Program-made: the position numbers and the translations under genes
Assembly (NCBI RefSeq): GCF_026151205.1
Contig: NC_087080.1
Span: 939,812-1,003,811, forward strand
Direction of reading: 5' to 3'
DNA from: Bolinopsis microptera
Taxonomy: Eukaryota > Ctenophora > Tentaculata > Lobata > Bolinopsidae
DNA: 64,000 nucleotides
Shown: piece by piece, positions 56,101 to 64,000 of the stretch
How positions within the stretch are numbered: position 1 is the stretch's first letter
How the letters are laid out: each line of letters opens with the position of its first letter
The notes under the pieces: generated by a model
The model's database searches: none
Told to the model about the DNA's origin: nothing
Seen by the model: the letters and a program-made list of their open reading frames with translations, nothing else

Positions 56101-59100
56101 GGGAAAGTTATTTACGAGGTAGATTGTGACGGCGCTGTTGGAGGAAGTGTTAAAGTTGTACAGAACGACAACCCCCTGACTCTTTGTGAGGTGCAGGTTG
56201 TTGGAGCTCCTTCTGATGAGATACCTCTTACAAACATTGCTTCAGGTTCATATACCCTGCATTATAGAGTTTTAGTATCGTCAATGCAATTTTGTTTTGG
56301 ATTTCTTGGAGCATGTTTCCATGAACTATCGCATAGTTTTGTTATAAAAATTGTTATAAACATTGTTATAAACATTGTCATAAACATTGTTATAAACATT
56401 GTTATAAACATTGTTATAAACATTGTTATAAACATTGTTATAAACATTGTTATAAACATTGTTATAAACATTGTTATAAACATTGTTATAAACATTGTTA
56501 TAAACATTGTTATAAACATTGTTATAAACATTGTTATAAACATTGTTATAAACATTGTTATAAATATTGTTATAAATATTGTTATAAACATTGTTATAAA
56601 CATTGTTATAAACATTGTTATAAACATTGTTATAAACATTGTTATAAACATTGTTATAAATATTGTTGTAAACATTGTGACTGCCCAGGATTTCCCACAT
56701 GGCAGAGCAGTGAGGGATGGTCGGGGTCTCCAAATCGAGCAACTGATGGACGATCTAATGGTAACTACTGGGATGGATCTTGTACTCACAGCGGAGCTAC
56801 TGACTTCAACCTATGGAAGGTGCGTGTTAATTGTAACCAGGTAACCAGGTAACCAGGTAACCAGGTAACCAGGTAACCAGGTAACCAGGTAACCAGATAA
56901 CCAGGTAACCAGGTAACCAGGTAACCAGGTAACCAGGTAACCAGGTAACCAGGTAACCAGGTAACCAGGTAACCAGGTATCTTGTACTCACAGCGGAACT
57001 ATGGAAGGTGGATTTAATTGAAAAATTATCCAAATTATACTTATACTTACTTTACCTTTTGTTAATGGTTTAATATGAAGGTACTAAAAATGTGGCTCTA
57101 AAATCTTGGCATAAAGTATAAAACTCTGAATAAAATATACAAATTGTAGTTACACATAATATTTAGGTGGATTTGATAGACAAGTACGAGGTGAGCAGGG
57201 TGGTTATTCACAACAGGGTGGATTGCTGTGCCGAGAGGATTGACGGGGTTCAGGTACTTTCACTTTCACTTTAACGTTGCTTCTTTTTGTTTGAAACTTT
57301 TCTTCATTGTGGAACCTTAAGTTTCATTACACACATTTGTTCTTCAAACTCCCAAACGTTCGCATTTAAATCTAACCCTCTCCCTTCGCCAGGTTTCTAA
57401 ATATTCAAACCCTCTCCCTTTACCAGGTTTTTGTCCACAACAACCTGTGTGGAACAGTTGAGTACATAGCAGGACAGAACGTGTACGTGGTGAATTGTGG
57501 TGATATAACTGGTAGTGCTATCAAGATAACCCAAGAGGGCACACTTACACTGTGTGAAGTTGAGGTTCTTGGTAGGTTGAACTTGAAGGGTGCTTTTTTC
57601 TAATTTATTATATATTTGCGTTTCACATTGAATTACCGTGGAGAAAAAACCTGAGATCTATACAATCGTTAGATTATTTAAATCCCTCAATCTTTCTTAG
57701 TAATAATATTAAAATAACCATTATTATCTCATAATAATTAACTAAATTAGTATTAAAATTATTACCAACCACACCTTACAGCAAGGATATCGGAGCGAGA
57801 AGGAAAGCTGATAAACATAGCCCAGTCTGGTGTAGCTACCCAAGATAGCACAGGTTGGGAGGGGGTAGCTGCACGTGCTGTAGATGGTAGTGCTAGTGGA
57901 GCTTACTTCCAGGGTAATAAAATGTATTTGTAATTTGTAAAGTTCGTAGATTCCTCTACAGGGTCATCGAATAGTTCGACCGCCCTTGTTTTACAGTACA
58001 CTACATTGTAGATTTTCTGAAGGAGTATCCTAAGATTCTTGATCTTTTGGCACAGGCACCCCTCCTCATTTAACTCTCAATCAGGTAAAACCTGCTCACA
58101 CAACGGGGACCTGGCTGATGGGTGGTGGAACCTGGAGTTTCCTGAACCGGTTGCAGTGAACAAGGTTGTTATTTATAACAGGGAAGATTGTTGCCAGGAT
58201 CGTATCAACAATGTTAAGATATACGCTGATGGTGAGCTATGCGGGAGAATAGAGTACGTGGAGGGACAACGTGTGTACAAGAAGGGGTGTGCTAGTGATA
58301 CCACCGAGTACAGAATGGCAACTAACATCAGGATTGAGGCTGCTGAGGGGACTTATTTGACGCTGTGTGAAGTACAGGTTTGGGGATTTTAAAATTTAGA
58401 AATAAGAATTTATGAGATAAGGTTTGGTTAGCACGTTGCAGGGCTGTTGTTCATTATGTTATGACATATTGAGCAGGTCTTGTAAGATGTACAAGCTGTT
58501 GTCCATGATCTACTCGCTTAAATTAAACATTAATTCGTTAAGATTAAAAAGTAATATGCAAAGTCTATGACTGACTCTATCGGAAAAGGACAATAATTAG
58601 TTTTGCAAAACACCTGTCCAGCTCATTAAATCATTCATAATGTAAAACATCTGCTTCCTAATTCTAAACAGTTATAACTATATACATATTCTCATCAAAC
58701 ATTTCACGCTGTGTGTTTTGTCTAACTTAGAACCTACTAATTAATTATTATATTATATAACCATAATTAACCCACTAATTAATAACATCACCTCCATCAA
58801 GGTCCTATCCGACCCTAATGCTCTCTCCTCTGATAACCTGGTGAATCTAGCCTACCTCAAGCCCACCTCCCAATCCACTACTGGGTGGGGTGGTGTGTCC
58901 AGCAGGGCTGTAGATGGCAAGGAGTCCGGCAAATACAACGCGTAAGTTCTTATCTCCTTTTTACAACTGTGAGAGATTTGTTTTTGTGATCACCAACATG
59001 TGTTGTTGATAATGTAACGTGACTGATATCAAATAGATATACTTACTTACTTACTTTGGGCGATGCTCGATCGAAATCTCCTCCACTCTACGTCTCCAGA

Positions 59101-62100
59101 TGGTTCTGTCGCACATAACTGTTCGGAGATCTTCTACCCGCAACCCTGTGTCCCTGGCTACGATGTCAAGAAAAGAGAGTGGTCTCCTCCCACGCCTGAA
59201 CTGTGGCAGCCGCCAAGGAAGGATGGTAGAGATGACCTGGTCTGAAGCTCTCATGCAATGCCCAGCAAATCTGGCACGTCTCTGTGCAACAATGGTGGAG
59301 ATGGAAGGGAGGTCACCATAGATTTGCTTTAGGGTTGGATGCTTCTTCCATGAAAGATTCCTGGCTTTCATTAGGAGCCTGGTGTAGCACCCGTCGAGAC
59401 GCTTCTCAAACTGCTTGTTCAAGGTCCAGGTTTCTGAGCCATACAGCAGAACAGGTTCGATGCATGCTCTGAAGAACTTGACTTTCAGCTGGTCAGAAAT
59501 GCCAGAGGTCCATACCTTCTGCAGTTTGATACAGGCTGACCAAGCCATGCCTTTCCTGGTGTTGAAGTCCTTCCTGCTCTCTGCAATATATGAGCCCAAG
59601 TATTTGAAGTCATCAACCTGCTTGATCTGGTAACCGGATATTGAGTTCACGGGGGCAGCATCAGGAATGTTGATGGTCATGTATTCGGTCTTGGAAGCAT
59701 TCATCGCAAGTCCGACATGTGCTGCTGCAGTCTCTAAATCCGAGAGCAGTTGCTGGACTTGCTCTATGGTATCGGCAGTCAAGGCCAGGTCGTCAGCGAA
59801 GTCAAGATCTGTGACTCTGACCGCAGGTACTCTCCGACTTTGCCTGGGGATGATGGTTAGGCCATGGTCAAGAGTCATGCAGTTCCTAAGGACATAATCG
59901 AGGACGATGATGAAGAGGAAAGGAGCGAGTGTATCACCCTGAAGGACCCCGATGAGTGTTCTAAAGAAGTCTGTAAGGCCGTCAATGGTTTTGACTCTGG
60001 AGTGCGATGAGTCATACAGGAGCCTGATAGCATCAGTTATGGGAGCAGGGACGCCGTAGAGGGAGAGGATGTGAAACAAGGCATCCCTGTTGATACTGTC
60101 GAATGCTTTCGAAAAGTCGACGAACACGATAGCTGCTGATCGATTTCCGATTTTACACTCTTCTAGGATGCGTCGTAGGGCAAGTATCTGAGGGAGGGTA
60201 GATCTTCCTCTGCGGAAGCCATTTTGGTTTGGCCGCAGTAGGGGATCCAGGTATGGGTAAATCCGGTTGAGGATGAGTTTGTTGAAAACTTTCGCTGCAA
60301 CCGGAGCCAATGAGATACCTCGATAGTTCCCGGGGTTGGTCAGGTCGCCTTTCTTGGGGATGGGTATAATAGATGCCGTTGTCCAGGCTTCAGGGATTAC
60401 TCCATCAATTAAGGCCCTGTTGCAGAAACTGAGGAGGTCGTCACGAAGTTGGGGAAGCTTCCAAACTGAGGAAGGGATGCTATCTAGGCCTGGTGACTTG
60501 GAGGACTTGATGGACTTGAGGACTGAATCGAGTTCGGACATGGAGAAAGGAAGACAGCTAATGGGAAGGGTGTCCGAGACTCTCTGGTTGTAGAAGGGCA
60601 AGGAGAGGTCAGGGGTGGCTGCTCTGTCCCGAGGAGCGACATAGATATGGAATCTTGTGATCCTGGAGACTTGTGTCTGTGATTAACCAATCAGGTTCAA
60701 CTATTGACTAATCAGATCCCAGAATCACCGTCACGTGACACAACAAATATGTTTCACCTCCACATCTACAAGTGTTACTTTTACAGGGGTACGTGTACTC
60801 ACACTGCCGGGGCCGGCTGGTGGAAGGTAGATCTCGGAGACAAGTTCGTTGTGGAGAAGATCTGGATAAGGAACAGGGTAGGACATATTACTACATATTT
60901 TACATATTTCACATATTTCACATATTTCACATATTTCACATATTAATACATATTACTACATATTACTACATATTACTACGTATTACTACATATTACTACA
61001 TATTACTACATATTTCACATATTACTACATATTTCACATATTACTACATATTTCACATATTTCTACATATTTCACATATTACTACATATTACTACATATT
61101 ACTACATATTACTACATATTACTACATATTACTACATATTACTACATATTACTACATATTACTACATATTTCACATATTACTACATATTACTACATATTA
61201 CTACATATTACTACACATTACTACATATTACTACATATTACTACATATTACTACATATTACTACATATTACTACATATTACTACATATTACTTCATATTA
61301 CTACATATTACTACATATTACTACATATTACTACATATTACTACATATTACTACATATTACTACATATTTCACATATTACTACATATTACTACATATTAC
61401 TACATATTACTACATATTACTACATATTTCACATATTTCACATATTACTACATATTGCTACATATCACTACATATTACTACATATTACTACGTATTACTA
61501 CATAATACTACATATTACTACATATTACTACATATCAGGTCGACTGTTGCTCTGAAAGACTCGACGGAGCTCAGGTCTTCGTAGGGGATATATCCTGTGG
61601 AGCTATTGAGTACGATCGTCTCAAGTATAATTACGAACTGGTATGTGGTGAGGGCATAGTTGGAGACTCTGTCAAGATTGTGAATGATCTCGCGTCTCTA
61701 ACCCTCTGTGAAGTAAAGGTATACGGAGATGACACTCCTGTTATTGAAACCACTGATAAGGAAGTAGTGGGGGACATATCTGGAGGTTTGTTTTAAAGGG
61801 CCACCCTTAAGGGCTTTGAAACCGGTTTATTGACAATATAATATATAAATAAACTAAAATCGTAACATTCATGTCAATACTAACTGAAATAATATAATCT
61901 GTAGTTAAAATAATAATACTTACTGTCATTTAATTAGATATATGATGTAATAAAATGAATCTCTTTTATTTCCACACTAATTCTCACAGGTTCAGATGAC
62001 GCACAGTCTGTAGCAAGCTGTCCTATGGGCTACGTGGTAACGTACTGTGAAGCTCAGACTGGCAGGGCTGGTAAAGCTGAGTGCGACGGGGTATTTGTGC

Positions 62101-63072
62101 AGCCTGATAACGGTGGAGTGTGTGTCGCTGTTAACGGATATAATGGTTCCGGTGCTGTTGCTAGAGCGGTGTGTTCTCAGTTTGAGCAGGTTGCCGACCC
62201 CTGCAACGGTCCTAACCTCCCCAAATACCGGAACCTCCACTCCAGAGGACACAGTCCAAGTCTTCAGTGTCCCGCTGGTTACGAACAGATTCTGTGCAAT
62301 GCACGGAGCCCATGGACCGGAAGGTTAAATGGTCAGAATGTTGATGATAAGGGAGTGATTCCAAACGAGGAAGATTGTGCTCTCCCGAACTGTGCAGCTG
62401 ACCGGTTCTGGTGTGAGGTAACTTCTGTCTGTCAGCTGATCGAGGATTCAGAAGCATACACTTCAGCAGTGTGTAGCACCTGTGATGGATACCACTGTGG
62501 AGAGAGTGAGGAGTGTGTCATGATGGATGTGGATGATGACCCTGAAGATGAAGAGGCGCCCACTTGTGTGGAGAAGCAAACTGGCTGCGATCATAATGAC
62601 AGGTTGGTGATATGTTCAATTACCTCCCAATACTGATTTTTAAACATTTTTTAGGTTCAATGTCACCGAAGATGACTACAATCGAAATATATTTGGCAAG
62701 AATCTCAATGTTTTCAGTGTTGAAAGTTTAGTTTCTTAAATCCTGGAGTTGACATTCGTGTCCCTGATATTTGGGTTAATTCTAACTCTCCTACCTCCCA
62801 ATATTTATTTTTAAACATTTTCTTTCTGTTTTGAACGTATGCGGGGTAGAGTTGTTAACTAAAAGTTTGGAATCTAGAGAGTAGAGCTTTGTCTCCTAAT
62901 AATTAACTCTAGATAACAGACTTGTACCCTGTTATAAAGCCACTCTCTTACAACAGGTGTGGTGAGAACGGAGTGTGTGCTCCAGTTGGGAGTGATGATT
63001 ACGAGTGCGAGTGTGGAGAAGACTACGAGTTCAGTGTAGTTACCGGCTCCTGCATCCCCGTTCATACCATTT
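53155..63072 (+). CDS. Secreted multidomain lectin: 2 galectin-like + 4 F-type lectin + Cys-rich + EGF, 3' end outside window
   Basis: Exons: 53155-53212, 53465-53582, 53855-53965, 54378-54520, 54727-54989, 55214-55468, 55653-55898, 56056-56245, 56689-56819, 57167-57253, 57427-57571, 57782-57913, 58085-58377, 58802-58941, 60787-60877, 61539-61785, 61990-62602 and 62957-63072; every junction is in phase (about 1126 residues so far). MGRLFSVTLFGLIHVLWAS is a signal peptide. Two galectin-like domains follow (LHVDFRPFNNVVVLN and IHVDFRPPPSENKVVLN, each with GW-TE). Then four F-type lectin domains end in LTLCEV; the first three keep the fucose-binding pattern H-X26-R-X-D-X4-R around VVIHNRVDCC, and the fourth has 24 instead of 26. 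A Cys-rich part (CPMGYVVTYCEA, CPAGYEQILCNA) resembles the PCSK9 C-terminal modules. The last exon is an EGF domain (CGENGVCAPV, CECGEDYEF). A glycan-binding extracellular role is likely. Confidence 0.85.
53240..53410. repeat. MITE-like element in lectin intron 1
   Basis: CTACCTTATCCGA at about 53267 and its complement CGGATAAGGTAG at about 53392 form short terminal inverted repeats around ~120 bp with several CGGTCGA and CGGCCG words. A related segment at 53653-53815 in intron 2 has ends ACCTTAGCGGAC and GTCCATGATAAGGT, suggesting a small family. Confidence 0.5.
54521..54726 (+). other. GC-AG intron in the lectin gene
   Basis: The exon ends CATG and the intron begins GCAAGT, a strong GC-type donor. 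Joining to the acceptor at 54726 restores the phase and gives an uninterrupted galectin-like fold. No GT donor nearby keeps the frame. Confidence 0.8.
56338..56675. repeat. 12-bp array AACATTGTTATA, about 28 copies
   Basis: Fills most of the lectin intron 56246-56688 and leads directly to the acceptor (GTGACTGCCCAG). Being a multiple of three it is open in several frames, which gives spurious Ile/Val/Asn-rich and Phe/Thr/Met-rich ORFs. Confidence 0.95.
56837..56980. repeat. 8-bp array GTAACCAG, about 18 copies, between two copies of an exon border
   Basis: After the donor at 56820 the intron reads a few unique bases, then GTAACCAG repeated. After the array the text TCTTGTACTCACAGCGGA and CTATGGAAGGTG, which is the end of the preceding exon with an internal deletion, appears again at 56980-57010. 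Every unit is itself an AG-GTAA word. Confidence 0.92.
57366..57426. repeat. Duplicated acceptor region in a lectin intron
   Basis: AACCCTCTCCCTTCGCCAGG and AACCCTCTCCCTTTACCAGG lie about 40 bases apart; the second is the functional acceptor for the exon at 57427. Both would score as good acceptors. Confidence 0.8.
58378..58392 (+). other. Alternative stop: read-through of the lectin exon 13 donor
   Basis: If the donor at 58378 (CAG/GTTTGG) is not used, the frame continues VWGF and ends at TAA 58390-58392. VWGF is the usual end of an F-type lectin domain, so a secreted isoform with three lectin domains and no EGF part is plausible. Confidence 0.5.
59041..60682 (-). mobile_element. 5'-truncated non-LTR retrotransposon in a lectin intron (LINE 2)
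   Basis: Lies antisense to the host gene in the intron 58942-60786. The open frame begins at about 60682 without an endonuclease domain and ends at 59051, followed by an AAGTAAGTAAGTAAGTAT tail. The tail is of the same kind as that of LINE 1, although the proteins differ clearly. Confidence 0.88.
59051..60601 (-). CDS. Reverse transcriptase of LINE 2
   Basis: An uninterrupted frame of 516 codons (about 540 if read from 60682; no certain start). Motifs in order: IIPIPKKGDLTNPGNYRGIS, NGFRRGRSTLPQILAL, IVFVDFSKAFDSINR (catalytic Asp), GVLQGDTLAPFLF, and LDFADDLAL (catalytic FADD, about 268). The thumb and C-terminal part ends with RRARFAGHCMRASDQ and a basic RRGRRPLSFLD segment. The upstream endonuclease is lost. 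Only 5' truncation and no frame damage is seen, so the copy is young. The clade differs from LINE 1 (FADD rather than YADD, different tail motif). Confidence 0.88.
   Translation of the reverse strand: MPFYNQRVSDTLPISCLPFSMSELDSVLKSIKSSKSPGLDSIPSSVWKLPQLRDDLLSFCNRALIDGVIPEAWTTASIIPIPKKGDLTNPGNYRGISLAPVAAKVFNKLILNRIYPYLDPLLRPNQNGFRRGRSTLPQILALRRILEECKIGNRSAAIVFVDFSKAFDSINRDALFHILSLYGVPAPITDAIRLLYDSSHSRVKTIDGLTDFFRTLIGVLQGDTLAPFLFIIVLDYVLRNCMTLDHGLTIIPRQSRRVPAVRVTDLDFADDLALTADTIEQVQQLLSDLETAAAHVGLAMNASKTEYMTINIPDAAPVNSISGYQIKQVDDFKYLGSYIAESRKDFNTRKGMAWSACIKLQKVWTSGISDQLKVKFFRACIEPVLLYGSETWTLNKQFEKRLDGCYTRLLMKARNLSWKKHPTLKQIYGDLPSISTIVAQRRARFAGHCMRASDQVISTILPWRLPQFRRGRRPLSFLDIVARDTGLRVEDLRTVMCDRTIWRRRVEEISIEHRPK
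60885..61537. repeat. 10-bp array CATATTACTA, about 65 copies, starting at a lectin donor
   Basis: The exon ends at 60877, the donor is GTAGGA, and the array begins at once with ACATATTACTACATATT; a TTTCACATA variant clusters near the left end. The array runs to within three bases of the acceptor AG at 61537-61538 (CATATCAG), so the whole 661-bp intron is repeat. Confidence 0.95.
62603..62956. other. Lectin intron with a partial internal duplication
   Basis: TACCTCCCAATACTGATTTT at 62622 and TACCTCCCAATATTTATTTT at 62791 begin two related ~35-bp segments. An acceptor-like TTTTTTAG at 62647 is followed by an open frame of about 27 codons, but using it breaks the EGF domain, so I do not call an exon. 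Confidence 0.45.
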
Positions 63073-64000
63073 GTAAGTACCTTCTTGCATCCCCGTTCAT
63101 ACCATTTGTAAGTACCTTCCTGCATCCCCGTTCATACCATTTGTAAGTACCTTCTTGCATCCCCGTTCATACCATTTGTAAGTACCTTCTTGCATCCCCG
63201 TTCATACCATTTGTAAGTACCTTCTTGCATCCCCGTTCATACCATTTGTAAGTACCTTCTTGCATCCCCGTTCATACCATTTGTAAGTACCGGCTCCTGC
63301 ATCCCCGTTCATACCATTTGTAAGTACCTTCTTGCATCCCCATTCATACCATTTGTAAGTACCTTCTTGCATCCCCGTTCATACCATTTGTAAGTACCTT
63401 CTTGCATCCCCGTTCATACCATTTGTAAGTACCGGCTCCTGCATCCCCGTTCATACCATTTGTAAGTACCTTCTTGCATCCCCGTTCATACCATTTGTAA
63501 GTACCTTCTTGCATCCCCGTTCATACCATTTGTAAGTACCTTCTTGCATCCCCGTTCATACCATTTGTAAGTACCTTCTTGCATCCCCGTTCATACCATT
63601 TGTAAGTACCTTCTTGCATCCCCGTTCATACCATTTGTAAGTACCTTCTTGCATCCCCGTTCATACCATTTGTAAGTACCTTCTTGCATCCCCGTTCATA
63701 CCATTTGTAAGTACCTTCTTGCATCCCCGTTCATACCATTTGTAAGTACCTTCTTGCATCCCCGTTCATACCATTTGTAAGTACCTTCTTGCATCCCCGT
63801 TCATACCATTTGTAAGTACCTTCTTGCATCCCCGTTCATACCATTTGTAAGTACCTTCTTGCATCCCCGTTCATACCATTTGTAAGTACCTTCTTGCATC
63901 CCCGTTCATACCATTTGTAAGTACCTTCTTGCATCCCGTTCATACCATTTGTAAGTACCTTCTTGCATCCCCGTTCATACCATTTGTAAGTACCTTCTTG
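63073..64000 (+). repeat. 35-bp array of at least 26 copies carrying the lectin EGF exon end and donor
   Basis: Unit GTAAGTACCTTCTTGCATCC followed by CCGTTCATACCATTT. The part from GCATCCCC to CCATTT equals the last bases of the EGF exon, so every unit offers an exon-end plus GTAAGT donor. Two copies (near 63285 and 63430) have the exon-like form ACCGGCTCCTGCATCC instead of ACCTTCTTGCATCC, evidence of exchange with the true exon. The array continues past the window edge. Confidence 0.96.

Noticed and set aside
56262-56844. Ile/Val/Asn-rich and Phe/Thr/Met-rich ORFs
   Set aside because: They come from the 12-bp AACATTGTTATA array inside a lectin intron. Flanking exons join correctly without it.
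60704-61584. Tyr/Ile/Thr-rich 270-codon ORF
   Set aside because: Product of the 10-bp CATATTACTA array in a lectin intron, reading in the wrong frame through two real exons.
62647-62740. Extra lectin exon starting FNVTEDDYN
   Set aside because: The acceptor is good, but the frame ends in TAA and inclusion would separate the Cys-rich region from the EGF exon.

Overview
The window is eukaryotic and almost certainly from an invertebrate animal. Coding sequence is split into short exons with GT-AG borders and consistent phases, most of the DNA is AT-rich intron or intergenic sequence, and the recognisable proteins are animal ones. The secreted galectin-like/F-type-lectin protein and the cytoplasmic NERD-helicase would suit an aquatic, perhaps cnidarian-grade animal, but the sequence does not prove the phylum.

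Layout, left to right. 210-657: tail of a non-LTR retrotransposon ORF. 658-8037: about 81 copies of a 91-bp minisatellite. 8038-18624: 3' part of an ACAP-type Arf GTPase-activating protein (PH + ArfGAP), with introns loaded with minisatellites. 18.8-22.4 kb: intergenic DNA with a 39-bp coiled-coil-coding array flanked by clusters of a 16-bp palindrome. 22595-29589: complete 11-exon SPOUT1/C9orf114 methyltransferase. 30183-37184: complete 5-exon PSMD9/p27 proteasome-assembly chaperone; its third intron holds an uninterrupted NERD-nuclease/P-loop helicase-like gene (32638-34518) and a 934-bp MULE-like element with a perfect 9-bp target duplication. 37612-45644: complete 6-exon dephospho-CoA kinase DCAKD; a two-exon coiled-coil gene lies on the opposite strand in its second intron, with a cluster of five CACGTG boxes upstream. 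46.9-49.3 kb: 5'-truncated non-LTR element. 50884-51221: near-perfect 144-bp inverted repeat. 51.4-53.1 kb: a degenerate ~0.6-kb triplication. 53155-64000 (open at the right edge): an 18-exon secreted protein with a signal peptide, two galectin-like domains, four F-type lectin domains, a Cys-rich region and an EGF domain; one intron holds a second 5'-truncated non-LTR element.

The housekeeping genes SPOUT1, PSMD9 and DCAKD lie head-to-tail on the + strand only 0.4-0.6 kb apart, so the long introns rather than the intergenic gaps carry the repeats. The summed exon lengths are exact multiples of three (462, 225 and 225 residues), which supports these models.

The most unusual feature is that many tandem arrays are built across, or start exactly at, exon-intron junctions, so the repeat unit carries the splice site. 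Examples: 44 exact-length 52-bp copies of acceptor + last 24 exon bases + donor in SPOUT1; 34 copies of a 39-bp exon-end + donor unit in DCAKD; a 131-bp triplication of acceptor + exon start in PSMD9; at least 26 copies of a 35-bp exon-end + donor unit in the lectin gene; plus single duplications beside several other exons. This looks like a recurrent local process that multiplies splice junctions.
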